Assembly: GCA_963710725.1 (NCBI GenBank)
Contig: CAVQBJ010000008.1
Location: 1,922,001-1,986,000, forward strand
Reading direction: 5' to 3'
Source: CAVQBJ01 sp963710725
GTDB lineage: Bacteria; Actinomycetota; Thermoleophilia; Solirubrobacterales; Solirubrobacteraceae
Length of the DNA: 64,000 bases
Shown: positions 1 through 9,028 of the stretch, piece by piece
Position numbering within the stretch: position 1 is the stretch's first letter
Layout of the letters: each line of letters starts with the position of its first letter
Translations under genes and position numbers: made by a program
The notes under the pieces: generated by a model
Told to the model about the DNA's origin: nothing
Seen by the model: the letters and a program-made list of their open reading frames with translations, nothing else
Database searches by the model: none

Positions 1-1958
1 TCGTCCTCGTTGATCTTGATGGCGATGATGCCGTCGGCCTTGATCGGCGTGTTGTAGGCCAGGAACTCGGTCTTCTTGACCTGGCCCTTGCGCGTGGCGA
101 ACATGAGGTACCTGCCCTCGGTGAAGTCGCGTGTGGAGAGCACCGACTGCACGCGCTCGCCCTCGCGCAGCGGCAGGATGTTCACGAGCGCGCGGCCCTT
201 GGCCGTGCGCTGCGCCTCGGGCAGGTCGTAGACCTTGGAGCGGTAGATCTTGCCGCGGTTGGTGATGAACAGCAGGTAGTCGTGGGTCGAGCTGATGAAC
301 AGGTGCTCGATGAAGTCCCCGTCCTTCATGTCCATGCCGGTGATGCCGCGACCGCCGCGGTGCTGCTGGCGGTAGGTGGTCAGCGGCAGCGACTTGATGT
401 AGCCCGAGCGGGTGATCGTGATCACCATCTGCTGGTCGGCGATCAGGTCCTCGATGTCGATCTCGTCCTCGGAGTGGGTGATCTCCGTGCGGCGCTCGTC
501 GCCGAAGCGCTCGGAGATCTCGGTCAGCTCCTCCTTGATGACGGCGAGCACGCGGGACTCGTCGCCGAGGATGTCGCGCAGCTCGCGGATACGCTCGGTC
601 ACGTCGGCGTGCTCGGTCTTGATCGAGTCGGCCTCCAGGGCGGTCAGCTGCGACAGGCGCAGGTCGAGGATCGCCGTGGCCTGGATGTGGCTGAGGTCGA
701 AGCTCGCCACGAGCTGCTCGCGGGCGCTGTCACGGTCGCGCGATCCGCGGATGAGCTCGATGATCGCGTCGAGGTTGTCGAGCGCGATCAGCAGGCCCTC
801 GAGGATGTGCGCGCGGGCCTCCTTCTCGGACAGCTCGTGCTTGGTGCGGCGGACGATCACCTCGCGCTGGTGCGCGACGTAGTTGTGGATGACCGACCGC
901 AGGTTGAGCGTGCGCGGGACGTTGTCGACCAGCGCGACCATGTTCACGCCGAACGTCGTCTGCATCGGCGTGTGCTTGTACAGCTTGTTGAGCACGACCT
1001 TGGGGATCGCATCGCGCTTGAGCTCGATGACGAGGCGCATCCCGCGCTTGTCGGACTCGTCGCGCAGGTCGGAGATCTCGGTGATCTTCTTGTCGTCGAC
1101 GAGGTCCTTGATCTTCACCATCAGGCCGGTGTCGCCGCCCTTCTTGACCATGAACGGCAGCTCGGTGACGACGATCGCCTCCTTGCCGTGGGTGAGCGGC
1201 TCGATGTGCGCGCGCGCCTGCACGCGCACGCGGCCGCGCCCGGTCTCGTAGGCGTCGCGCACGCCGGCGCGGCCGAGGATGATCCCGCCGGTCGGGAAGT
1301 CGGGGCCCTTGATGTGGCGCATGAGCCCCTCGACCTCGAGGTCGGGATCGTCGATGTAGGCGATCGTCGCGGCGATCACCTCGCGCAGGTTGTGCGGCGG
1401 GATGTTCGTGGCCATCCCGACGGCGATGCCGGAGGCGCCGTTGACGAGCAGGTTGGGGAAGCGCGAGGGCAGGACGAGCGGCTCGCGCTTGGAGCCGTCG
1501 TAGTTGGGCGCGAAGTCGACGGTGTCGGCGTCGAGATCGCGCAGCATCTCGGTGGCGATCCGGGCCAGCCTCGCCTCCGTGTAGCGCATCGCTGCGGCCG
1601 GATCGTCGTCGACCGAGCCGAAGTTGCCCTGGCCGTCGACGAGCATGTAGCGCATCGAGAAGTCCTGCGCCATGCGCACGAGCGTGTCGTAGATCGCGCT
1701 GTCGCCGTGCGGGTGATAGTTGCCCATCACCTCGCCGACGATCTTCGCGCACTTGGAGTAGGAGCGGGTCGGCCCGAGGCCGAGCTCGTTCATCGCGAAC
1801 AGCACGCGGCGGTGCACCGGCTTCAGTCCGTCGCGCACGTCGGGCAGCGCGCGCCCGACGATCACCGACATCGCGTAGTCCAGGTACGCGGTGCGCATCT
1901 CCTCCTCGAGTGCGCGCGGCTCGATGTTGCCGCCCCCGATCACGTCAGTCCCGGCCAT
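1..1958 (-). CDS. gyrA: DNA gyrase subunit A (3' end outside window)
   Basis: GyrA is the breakage-reunion subunit of type II topoisomerase, which introduces negative supercoils together with GyrB. About 652 codons are visible from the ATG at 1958, and the C-terminal pinwheel is cut by the window edge. The reading frame has the quinolone-resistance region HPHGDSAIYD with the usual Ser and Asp, and the catalytic-tyrosine motif AAAMRYTEARL. The tower and coiled-coil regions follow, and the start of the C-terminal domain (GRGITGMDMKDGD, FATRKGQVKKTEF) is present. The start has a strong GAGGAGGTGA ribosome site only 17 bp after gyrB, so gyrB and gyrA are one operon. Nothing suggests a resistance substitution at the QRDR serine. 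Confidence 0.97.
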   Translation of the reverse strand, partial: MAGTDVIGGGNIEPRALEEEMRTAYLDYAMSVIVGRALPDVRDGLKPVHRRVLFAMNELGLGPTRSYSKCAKIVGEVMGNYHPHGDSAIYDTLVRMAQDFSMRYMLVDGQGNFGSVDDDPAAAMRYTEARLARIATEMLRDLDADTVDFAPNYDGSKREPLVLPSRFPNLLVNGASGIAVGMATNIPPHNLREVIAATIAYIDDPDLEVEGLMRHIKGPDFPTGGIILGRAGVRDAYETGRGRVRVQARAHIEPLTHGKEAIVVTELPFMVKKGGDTGLMVKIKDLVDDKKITEISDLRDESDKRGMRLVIELKRDAIPKVVLNKLYKHTPMQTTFGVNMVALVDNVPRTLNLRSVIHNYVAHQREVIVRRTKHELSEKEARAHILEGLLIALDNLDAIIELIRGSRDRDSAREQLVASFDLSHIQATAILDLRLSQLTALEADSIKTEHADVTERIRELRDILGDESRVLAVIKEELTEISERFGDERRTEITHSEDEIDIEDLIADQQMVITITRSGYIKSLPLTTYRQQHRGGRGITGMDMKDGDFIEHLFISSTHDYLLFITNRGKIYRSKVYDLPEAQRTAKGRALVNILPLREGERVQSVLSTRDFTEGRYLMFATRKGQVKKTEFLAYNTPIKADGIIAIKINED

Positions 1959-1975
1959 GCGATGTCACCTCCTCA

Positions 1976-4444
1976 CTACACATCCAGGTTGGCCACCATG
2001 CGCGCGTTCTCCTCGATGAACTCGCGCCTCGGCTCGACCTGGTCGCCCATCAGCATCGAGAAGATGCGATCGGCCAGCGCCGCGTCCTCGAGCGTGACCT
2101 GCGCGAGCGTGCGCGTCGCCGGATTCATCGTCGTGTCGCCGAGCTGGTCGGCGTTCATCTCGCCGAGGCCCTTGAAGCGCTGCAGCTTGACGCCCTTCTG
2201 GGCGACGGCGAGGACCGCCGTGCGCAGCGCCTCGAACGAGGGCGCGTCGTCGCTCGCGTCGCCGAGGCGCACGGAGAACGCCGGCGTGCCGGCGAGCTCG
2301 ATGAGCTGTGCGTGGACGCGCGCGAGCTGGCGGTACTCGGTCGAGTCGAACAGCGTGCGGGGCAGGCGGTGCGTGCGCGCGAAGCCGGTCTTGACCTCGG
2401 TCGCCTTCACGCGGATCTCGAGCGGGTCGACCTCGAGCAGCTCCGTGGCGTGCGTCTCGCCGACGATGCCCTCGCGCGCGAGCAGCTCGATCCCGGCCTC
2501 GGCGCTCATCACCTGCTCGCCGAGCAGCGAGGACTCCTCGAGGAACTGCACGACGTCGTGGCCCTGGTCGGCGCGCAGCGAGGAGGCCCAGCCCTCGTAC
2601 TGCTTGAGCAGGCGCGTGAAGCGCTGCCAGCGCGCCTCGGTGAGCTTGAACGGCGTCCCGTGGCGGTCGAAGACGTCGAGCTTCTCCCACTTGTCCGAGA
2701 GGAGGATGTCCTCGAGCTCTGAGTCCTTCTCGATGTAGCGCTCGCGGCTGCCCTGCTTGATCTTGTAGAGCGGCGGCTTGGCGATGTAGACATAGCCCGC
2801 CTCGATGAGCTCCTGCATCTCGCGGAACAGCAGCGTGAGCACCAGCGTGCGGATGTGCGCGCCGTCGACGTCGGCGTCGGTCATGATCACGACCTTGTGG
2901 TAGCGCGCGTTCTCGATGTTGAACTCCTCGCGCACGCCGGTGCCGATGGCGGTGATGAGCGCCTGGATCTCGGTGTTCTGGAGCACCTTGTCGATGCGGC
3001 TCTTCTCGACGTTGAGGATCTTGCCGCGCAGCGGCAGGACCGCCTGCGTATGGCGGTCGCGGCCCTGCTTGGCCGAGCCGCCGGCGGAGTCGCCCTCGAC
3101 CACGAACAGCTCGGCCAGCGCCGGGTCCTTGACCGAGCAGTCGGCGAGCTTGCCCGGCAGCGTCGAGTTCTCCAGCGCCGACTTGCGGCGGGTGAGGTCG
3201 CGGGCCTTACGCGCCGCCTCGCGCGCGCGGGCGGCGTCGATCGACTTGTTGATGACCGCGCGCGCCTCGCTCGGGTTCTCCTCGAGGAACTCGGCCAGGC
3301 CGGTGTTCACGATCGACTCGACGAAGCCGGCCATGCCGGGGTTACCGAGCTTCGTCTTGGTCTGGCCCTCGAACTGGGGGTCACGCAGCTTGACCGAGAT
3401 GACGGCGGTCAGCCCCTCGCGGGCGTCGTCGCCGCTGAGGCTCGGGTCCTTCTCCTTGAGCAGCCCGTGGTCTCGCGCGTACTTGTTCAGCGTGCGCGTG
3501 AGCGCCGACCGGAAGCCGCTGAGGTGGCTGCCGCCCTCGCGGGTGTTGATGTTGTTGGCAAAGGAATGCACGGACTCCTGGTAGGAGCTGTTCCACTGCA
3601 TCGCCACCTCGACGGCGCCCTCGTCGCCACTCTCGCCGTCGAAGTAGATGACCTTCTTGTTGACGACGTCCTTGTTCTCGTTCAGGAAGGCGACGAAGTC
3701 CTGGATGCCGCCGTCGTACTGGAAGGAGGCCGAGTGTCCCTCGCCGCGCTCGTCGACGATCGAGATCTTCAGGCCGCGCGTGAGGAAGGCCGTCTCGCGC
3801 AGGCGCTCCTCGAGCGTGCGGAACTCGAACTCGAGCGTCTCGAAGATCTCCGCGTCGGGCAGGAAGGTGACGGTGAGGCCCGTCGGCTCCCCGGGGGCGA
3901 GCGGCGCCCCCTGCTGGAGCTCCTGCTGCTTGGCGCCGCGCGAGTACTCCTGGGTGAAGTGGTGGCCGTCGCGGCGGACCTCGACCCGCAGCTGCTCGGA
4001 GAGCGCGTTGACGACGGAGACGCCAACGCCGTGCAGACCCCCGGAGACCTTGTAGCCGCCGCCCTCGCCGAACTTGCCGCCCGAGTGCAGCACGGTGAGC
4101 ACGACCTCGAGCGCCGGCTTGCCCTCCTTCTCCATGATCGCCACCGGGATGCCGCGGCCGTTGTCGACGACCGTGACCGAGTTGTCGGGGTGGATGGTGA
4201 CCGCGATCTCGGTGCAGTAGCCGGCGAGCGCCTCGTCGACGGAGTTGTCGACCACCTCGTAGACGAGGTGGTGCAGGCCGAGCACACCGGTCGAGCCGAT
4301 GTACATGCCGGGACGCTTGCGGACCGCCTCGAGTCCCTCGAGGACGGTGATGTCCTGAGCGTCGTAGCTGCCGCCGCGCGTGTTCGGGTCGTTCGCGCCG
4401 TTGCGCTCCGGCCCGCCGGCCGAGTGGTTTCCTTCGTTCGCCAA
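1976..4444 (-). CDS. gyrB: DNA gyrase subunit B, long form
   Basis: GyrB is the ATPase subunit of gyrase. In order the protein shows the GHKL ATPase motifs (VVDNSVDEALAG, VVDNGRGIPV), the transducer domain, the TOPRIM motif (FVVEGDSAGGSAKQGRDR, TDADVDGAHIRTL) and the C-terminal signature QRFKGLGEMNADQL ending in EENARMVANLDV. Roughly 190 residues lie between PLYKIKQG and the RFKGLGEMN motif, so this is the long proteobacterial-type GyrB and not the short form I would expect in many actinobacteria. I chose the TTG at 4444 (822 aa) because GGAGG lies 4 nt upstream and the conserved part begins shortly after. An upstream ATG at 4534 would add 30 unconserved residues and is less likely. It is followed by gyrA. 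Confidence 0.96.
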   Translation of the reverse strand: MANEGNHSAGGPERNGANDPNTRGGSYDAQDITVLEGLEAVRKRPGMYIGSTGVLGLHHLVYEVVDNSVDEALAGYCTEIAVTIHPDNSVTVVDNGRGIPVAIMEKEGKPALEVVLTVLHSGGKFGEGGGYKVSGGLHGVGVSVVNALSEQLRVEVRRDGHHFTQEYSRGAKQQELQQGAPLAPGEPTGLTVTFLPDAEIFETLEFEFRTLEERLRETAFLTRGLKISIVDERGEGHSASFQYDGGIQDFVAFLNENKDVVNKKVIYFDGESGDEGAVEVAMQWNSSYQESVHSFANNINTREGGSHLSGFRSALTRTLNKYARDHGLLKEKDPSLSGDDAREGLTAVISVKLRDPQFEGQTKTKLGNPGMAGFVESIVNTGLAEFLEENPSEARAVINKSIDAARAREAARKARDLTRRKSALENSTLPGKLADCSVKDPALAELFVVEGDSAGGSAKQGRDRHTQAVLPLRGKILNVEKSRIDKVLQNTEIQALITAIGTGVREEFNIENARYHKVVIMTDADVDGAHIRTLVLTLLFREMQELIEAGYVYIAKPPLYKIKQGSRERYIEKDSELEDILLSDKWEKLDVFDRHGTPFKLTEARWQRFTRLLKQYEGWASSLRADQGHDVVQFLEESSLLGEQVMSAEAGIELLAREGIVGETHATELLEVDPLEIRVKATEVKTGFARTHRLPRTLFDSTEYRQLARVHAQLIELAGTPAFSVRLGDASDDAPSFEALRTAVLAVAQKGVKLQRFKGLGEMNADQLGDTTMNPATRTLAQVTLEDAALADRIFSMLMGDQVEPRREFIEENARMVANLDV

Positions 4445-4683
4445 GAAGCCTCCGATGACGTGACAACGCCCCGGAAATCCGGGTGCCAGGCACCGCGGAC
4501 CGGGGCAGTTCGGGTAGACAGAACAATAGCACATCGGGGTCCGGAACCCGGTGTTCAGACGCGGCTAAAAGGCCTGCAAAATGTGGGAAAAGGGGTTCGC
4601 TGTGTGGTGGTGGATCGAGGGCGCCGTGCGGGATCGGCGCGCGCTGTCCACACGCTGTGCACAAAGGCGTAGGTGCACGCGCA
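4445..4683. other. gyrB-dciA intergenic region with near-consensus DnaA boxes
   Basis: This 239-bp gene-free stretch contains several near matches to the DnaA box. They are TGTGGGAAA at 4582, CTGTCCACA at 4644-4652 and TGTGCACAA at 4656-4664. The last two are one mismatch from the actinobacterial form TTGTCCACA, read on one strand or the other. The stretch is richer in A than its surroundings (CTAAAAGG, GGAAAAGG). It also carries one copy of a recurring motif (4567-4587) that is seen after the two tRNAs. It may be part of a bipartite origin or simply hold the gyrBA promoter. No coding sequence is visible. Confidence 0.45.
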
Positions 4684-4989
4684 TCAGCCCGTCCGGCAGC
4701 GCACCTCCCCGACGAGCGGCTCGCCGAGCGCGTCGTTGAGCCGGTGAGCGAGTTGGGGGCCCATCAGCTGCAGCTCGGCCGCCCAGGTCGAGGCCTCGCA
4801 CGACACCGTCACCACACCTCCGCGCTCGGCCACCGGCCGCGCGCAGGCGGCGATCGACGGCCCGACCGCGTCGACCCAGCAGACCTGGATACGGGCGAGC
4901 GGCGTCGCGGGGGCGAGCGCCTGCTGCAGGCGCTCGACGGCCACCGCCAGGGGGCGCGGGGCGCGCCGGTGGGTGCTCGGCGCGCTCAT
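4684..4989 (-). CDS. dciA: DUF721 protein, DciA-like helicase loader
   Basis: This 101-aa basic protein has the DUF721 pattern: a central Trp-containing segment (IQVCWVDAVGPSIAACARPV) and VVTVSCEASTWAAELQLMGP, followed by a short helix. DciA proteins load or recruit the replicative helicase DnaB in bacteria that lack DnaC or DnaI, and actinobacterial genomes usually carry one between recF and gyrB, as here. The ATG overlaps the recF stop in an ATGA, which implies translational coupling. The assignment rests on family resemblance and position. The helicase-loading role is known for family members and inferred here. Confidence 0.85.
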   Translation of the reverse strand: MSAPSTHRRAPRPLAVAVERLQQALAPATPLARIQVCWVDAVGPSIAACARPVAERGGVVTVSCEASTWAAELQLMGPQLAHRLNDALGEPLVGEVRCRTG

Positions 4990-6098
4990 GCGGCGAGCGC
5001 CTCTTGGAGCACGGTTCCGTCGCCGACGCGCAGGCGCGTGACGGTTGCGGCGTCACCGCCGGGTACGTGTGCGAGCTCGGTCGTCGTGATGAGGCTCTGG
5101 CCGTCGTCGGCGAGCTGCGCCACGAGGCGCTCGCGGCGTTCGAGGTCGAGCTCGCTCATGACGTCGTCGAGCAGCATCACCGGTGCGCGTCCGCGCTCGC
5201 GGGCGAGCGTCTCGCGTTCGGTGAGCAGCAGCGCCAGGAGCGCGAGGCGCTGCTCGCCCTGGGAGCCGTAGGTGCGCAGGTCGCGCCCGTCGCGCAGCAG
5301 CACGAGATCGTCGCGGTGCGGACCATGCGCACTGACGCCGCGGTCGATCTCCCCGGCGCGGCGCTCGCGCAGTTCGGCGACGAACGACTCCGGGTCGGCA
5401 GCGTGCGAGCGCGGCCGGTAGCACAGCTCGGCGTCGCCGCTGAGGCCGAGCGAGCGCGCCTGCGCCGGGAAGGCGGGGGCGAGCAGAGCGGTGGCCTCGG
5501 CGCGCGTGGCCGAGAGCGCCACGGCATGGCGGGCGAGCTCCCCGTCCCAGGCATCGAGGCTGTCGGGGGCCGCGCGGCCGGCGCGGATGCGAGCGAGGAG
5601 CGCATTGCGCTGCGCAAGCGTCTGCGCATAGGCGCGGCGGGTCGCGGCGCGTAACGGCCACAGGCCGCCGACCACCTGGTCGAGGTGGGCGCGCCGCAGC
5701 GCCGGAGGGCCCTTGACGAGCTCGAGGCGGTCGGGCAGGAAGACGCTCACCAGCGGGCGCTCGACGACGTCGAGCAGGCGCGCGACCTCGGCGCCGTCGT
5801 GGTGCAGGTGCTTGGGCTCGCCAGGGGCGAAGCCGACGGCGAGCTCGTGTGAGTCGGCGGGAACCTGCGGGTCGTGGGCGCGCACGCTCGCGCGGGTGAC
5901 GCCCTCGCCGAAGCGCACGACCTCGCGCTCGTTACTCGTGCGGCACGACCGGCCGGTGCAGGCGAAGTACACGCCCTCGAGGAGGTTCGTCTTACCGGCC
6001 CCGTTGGGACCGTGGATGACGTTCAGCCCGGCGCCGAAGCGGACCTCGACGCGCGCGTAGGAGCGAAAGTCACGCAGCGATAGGGAGGTCACGAGCAT
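4986..6098 (-). CDS. recF: DNA replication and repair protein RecF
   Basis: RecF is an SMC/ABC-like ATPase that helps load RecA on gapped DNA through RecFOR. The 370-residue protein begins MLVTSLSLRDFRSYARVEVRF and has Walker A GPNGAGKT at residues 30-37. Near the C terminus it has the Walker B and D-loop sequence PVMLLDDVMSELDLERR. The length is typical of the family. It lies between dnaN (58 bp upstream) and dciA (4-nt overlap), the normal origin order. Confidence 0.97.
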   Translation of the reverse strand: MLVTSLSLRDFRSYARVEVRFGAGLNVIHGPNGAGKTNLLEGVYFACTGRSCRTSNEREVVRFGEGVTRASVRAHDPQVPADSHELAVGFAPGEPKHLHHDGAEVARLLDVVERPLVSVFLPDRLELVKGPPALRRAHLDQVVGGLWPLRAATRRAYAQTLAQRNALLARIRAGRAAPDSLDAWDGELARHAVALSATRAEATALLAPAFPAQARSLGLSGDAELCYRPRSHAADPESFVAELRERRAGEIDRGVSAHGPHRDDLVLLRDGRDLRTYGSQGEQRLALLALLLTERETLARERGRAPVMLLDDVMSELDLERRERLVAQLADDGQSLITTTELAHVPGGDAATVTRLRVGDGTVLQEALAA

Positions 6099-6156
6099 TC
6101 GGGCACCTCGCGAGGGAAGAGCGCGGTCGGTTGCGGCGCACCGCGGCGACCCCGCG

Positions 6157-7263
6157 CTAGACGTTGAGCCTGATCGGCATGATCAGGTAGACGAAGCCAC
6201 CGTCGTCGGCGGACTCGATGAGCCCGGGGCGCAGCGGACTGATGAGCTTCACGAGGACGTCGCCGGAGTCCACGCTCTCCACACCGTCGCGCAGGAACTC
6301 GGGATTGAACCCGATCTCGAACCGTTCGCCCCTGAACGGAACCGGGAGCACCTCCGAGGCCTCGCCCACGTCGGGCGTCTGCGCGGACACGGTCAACTGC
6401 CCCTCGTCGAAGGCGAGGCGCAGCGGCGCGTTCTTCTGCGCGAGCAGGCTCACCCGGCGCACGACGTCGGCGAGCTCGCCGCTGGCGATGCGCAGCTCGT
6501 GTTCGACGGCGTCGGGCAGCAGCTGGCGATAGTTCGGGAACTGACCGTCGATGAGGCGCGATGACAGCACCACGCCACCGACCTCGAAGACGGCCTGGTT
6601 CTGTCCGACGCTGACCGAGAGCTCCTCGGCGTCGGTGTGCTGGGCGATGCGCGCGAGCTCCTGGAGCGCGCGCGCTGGGACGTTGGCCTCGAAGCTGCCG
6701 GCCAGCGCCGTCTCGAGTGCCGTCTCCATCACGCTCAGGCGGTAGGAGTCGGTCGCCACCATCCGCAGCTCCTGCCCGGAGGCGGACACGAGAATCCCGG
6801 TCAGGACCGGGCGCGTCTCGTCTCGCGACGCCGAGCGGGCGACCTTCGCCACCGTCTCGGCAAACGCCTGCGCGGGCACGCTCACGCGCGACTGCTCATC
6901 GGGCGCGGGCAGTGGCGGGAAGTCGTCGAGGCGCAGCGTGCGCAGGTGGAAGGTCGCCGACCCGGACACGATCTCGAGGTCCTGCTCGGCGGTGCGCAGC
7001 TCCAGCGTGACCGTGTCGGCGGGAAGGGCCCGGATCACGTCGAGGAACAGGCGCGCGGGCACGACGACCTCGCCGGGGCGTTCGACCTGCGCCGCAAGCG
7101 GCACGCGCAGTCCGACCTCGGTATCGGTGGCCAGGAGTTCGGCGGTGGCGCCTGCGACGAGCTTGACGCCGGACAGCGCCTGCACGGCGCTGCGCGTCGA
7201 GGCAACGCGGGTCACGGTCTGCAGTTGGGCGAGGAGTTCGGGTGTGCGGAGGGTCAGCTTCAC
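6157..7263 (-). CDS. dnaN: DNA polymerase III sliding clamp beta subunit
   Basis: DnaN forms the ring-shaped dimer that tethers DNA polymerase III to DNA. At 368 aa it has the usual length for three clamp domains. It starts MKLTLRTPELLAQLQTVTRV and ends in the conserved clamp tail FVYLIMPIRLNV. The internal segments DSYRLSVMET and the domain-III motif PVPFRGERFEIGFNPEFL match the family. The gene sits between dnaA and recF on the same strand. Its 5' flank (7264-7392) holds a perfect DnaA box. Confidence 0.97.
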   Translation of the reverse strand: MKLTLRTPELLAQLQTVTRVASTRSAVQALSGVKLVAGATAELLATDTEVGLRVPLAAQVERPGEVVVPARLFLDVIRALPADTVTLELRTAEQDLEIVSGSATFHLRTLRLDDFPPLPAPDEQSRVSVPAQAFAETVAKVARSASRDETRPVLTGILVSASGQELRMVATDSYRLSVMETALETALAGSFEANVPARALQELARIAQHTDAEELSVSVGQNQAVFEVGGVVLSSRLIDGQFPNYRQLLPDAVEHELRIASGELADVVRRVSLLAQKNAPLRLAFDEGQLTVSAQTPDVGEASEVLPVPFRGERFEIGFNPEFLRDGVESVDSGDVLVKLISPLRPGLIESADDGGFVYLIMPIRLNV

Positions 7264-7392
7264 AACAGAGATCTATTCAGAAGAGGAGTGATGGAAGTAG
7301 TGGCTGTGGGGATGTGGATAACGCGGGGAAGTGGCGATGGGGCTGATGGTCACGCGGGCGGAGGGCTGTGGACAGGGGTCAGCGACAGTCTG
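7264..7392. other. Candidate oriC / DnaA-box region between dnaA and dnaN
   Basis: This 129-bp intergenic region contains a perfect DnaA box, TGTGGATAA, at 7313-7321 (TTATCCACA on the minus strand). A second near-consensus box, TGTGGACAG, lies at 7367-7375. A partial match starts near 7305, and TGTGGACGG lies just inside the dnaA 3' end near 7439. In actinobacteria the dnaA-dnaN gap is the usual oriC position. The region is short for a full origin, so the boxes may instead serve dnaN regulation, or the origin may extend into neighbouring gaps. Confidence 0.6.
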
Positions 7393-8796
7393 TCAAGTGC
7401 TTCGGTCGGGAGTGCTGTCGCCAAGGCGGGTGAGCAGGGTGTGGACGGTCTGGCGCGCCTGCTCGTCGCGGGCGATGCGCTCGCCGGTGCGCCGCCAGGC
7501 GTGCAGGACGGTGGTGTGGTCTCGGCCGCCGAACTGGCGGCCGAGGGCGGGCAGGGACTCGTCGGTGAGCTCGCGGGCGATGTACATCGCGACCTGTCGG
7601 GGCCAGGCGACGCGGCTCACGCGCGTGGGCGAGACGAGCTCCTCGGCGCTCACGCCGAAGTGCTCACAGGCGACGGACTGGATGTCGGCGACGGTGGTCG
7701 GGCGGCACGCCGGCGTGGGGTAGAGCGTGTCGAGAACCTCGGTGGCGAGGTCGGGAGTGAGCGATCGGCCGGTGAGCGAGGCGAAGGCGACGACGCGGAT
7801 GAGCGCGCCCTCGAGGGCGCGTACGTTGAGGGCGACGCGCTCGGCGATGAGCTGCAACGTGTCGGGATCGCTGAGCGGCACCTTGTCGTGATGCACGCGC
7901 TTGCGCAGGATGGTCAGGCGGGTGGCGAGATCGGGCGCCCGGATGTCGGCGACCAGGCCGGCCTCGAAGCGCTCGCGGAGGCGGTCCTCGAGCGCGGCGA
8001 GATCGCGGGGCAGGCGGTCGGAGGTGACCACGAGCTGCCCGCCGATATCCGAGAGTGCGTTGAAGGTGTGGAAGAACTCCTCCTCGGTGCGCGCCTTGCG
8101 CTCGAGGAACTGGATGTCGTCGACGAGCAGGACGTCGAGGTCGCGGTAGCGGTCCTTGAACGCGGGCAGGGAGCCGGCGCGCAGGGAGGCGAGGAAGTGT
8201 GCGGTGAACGCCTCGCCGGTGGTGTAGCGCACGGTGAGCTCGGAGGCGTGCGTGGTGAGGAAGGTGGCGATGGAGTGGAGGAGGTGCGTCTTGCCGAGGC
8301 CGGGCGGCCCGCAGATGAAGAGCGGGTTGTAGGCCTGGGAGGGCATCTCGGCGACGGCGAGCGCAGCGGCGTGCGCGAGGCGGTTGCCGTCGCCGATGAC
8401 GAACTGCTCGAAGGTCAGCTTCGGGTTGAGTGCCGGCTCGCGCAGGTGCGGGCCGGTGCCGGGGGGAGCGTCGGCCGGGTGGGCGTATGACGCGTGGGTG
8501 GAGGAGGCAGACCGGTCGCGCGAGCGCGGATGGCCGGGTGAGCGCGGTTCATCGGCGACGACGAGGTCGACGATCACCTCGGGACCGACGGTGGCAGCCA
8601 CGCAGGTCTGGAGGACGCGCCCGAAGCGGTCGGCGATCCACGAGCAGGTGCGAGGCGGCGCGCCGACGACGAGCCGGCGGTCATCGAGTTCGATGGCGCG
8701 CAGGGGCTCGAGCCAGATGCGGTAGGTCGACTCGTCGACGGACTTGGCTAGGTGCGACTGCACGCGCAGCCAGATGTGCTGGAGATCGGTGGACAC
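7393..8796 (-). CDS. dnaA: Chromosomal replication initiator protein DnaA
   Basis: DnaA is an AAA+ ATPase that binds DnaA boxes and melts the origin. From the GTG at 8796 it has 467 aa. Domain I opens STDLQHIWLRVQSHLAK and is followed by a linker. Walker A GPPGLGKT is at about 163-170 and Walker B VLLVDDIQF at about 222-230. The C-terminal DNA-binding helix has the signature GGRDHTTVLHAWRR. An upstream ATG at 8886 would add 30 Pro/Arg-rich residues. I reject it because a candidate -10 (TATAGT, 8881-8876) sits between the two starts, so an mRNA made from it would lack that ATG. The gene is divergent from rpmH. Confidence 0.96.
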   Translation of the reverse strand: MSTDLQHIWLRVQSHLAKSVDESTYRIWLEPLRAIELDDRRLVVGAPPRTCSWIADRFGRVLQTCVAATVGPEVIVDLVVADEPRSPGHPRSRDRSASSTHASYAHPADAPPGTGPHLREPALNPKLTFEQFVIGDGNRLAHAAALAVAEMPSQAYNPLFICGPPGLGKTHLLHSIATFLTTHASELTVRYTTGEAFTAHFLASLRAGSLPAFKDRYRDLDVLLVDDIQFLERKARTEEEFFHTFNALSDIGGQLVVTSDRLPRDLAALEDRLRERFEAGLVADIRAPDLATRLTILRKRVHHDKVPLSDPDTLQLIAERVALNVRALEGALIRVVAFASLTGRSLTPDLATEVLDTLYPTPACRPTTVADIQSVACEHFGVSAEELVSPTRVSRVAWPRQVAMYIARELTDESLPALGRQFGGRDHTTVLHAWRRTGERIARDEQARQTVHTLLTRLGDSTPDRST

Positions 8797-8875
8797 GACA
8801 GGAAACGACCCGCTCCCGAGAGCGCGTGGATGGACACTTGGGTGGGGGGATCCGCGGGGGATCCGGCGGTTGGCG

Positions 8876-8881
8876 ACTATA
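8876..8881 (-). promoter_or_regulatory. dnaA: Candidate -10 for dnaA
   Basis: TATAGT on the minus strand lies about 80 nt before the chosen dnaA GTG. No good -35 is visible. It would place the transcription start downstream of the alternative ATG at 8886. Confidence 0.4.
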
Positions 8882-8962
8882 CCCAAGCGATCCGGGACGG
8901 CAGCCCGATGTCAGGGGGGCTGCTCGCAAATGGCGAGAAAAAGCTCGGGGCCGTCGCCGGGC

Positions 8963-8968
8963 TATACT
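8963..8968 (+). promoter_or_regulatory. rpmH: Candidate -10 for the rpmH-rnpA operon
   Basis: TATACT lies about 60 nt before the rpmH ATG in a gene-free gap. The -35 is not convincing. Confidence 0.45.
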
Positions 8969-9028
8969 CGGAGCGCGCGCCGCGCCCAACGCGGGGTGCC
9001 CGAACTCGCCGCCGGCGAGGAGATCAGC

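Noticed and set aside
8797..8886. DnaA start at the upstream ATG (8886)
   Set aside because: It would add an unconserved Pro-rich stretch and lies upstream of the likely transcript start.
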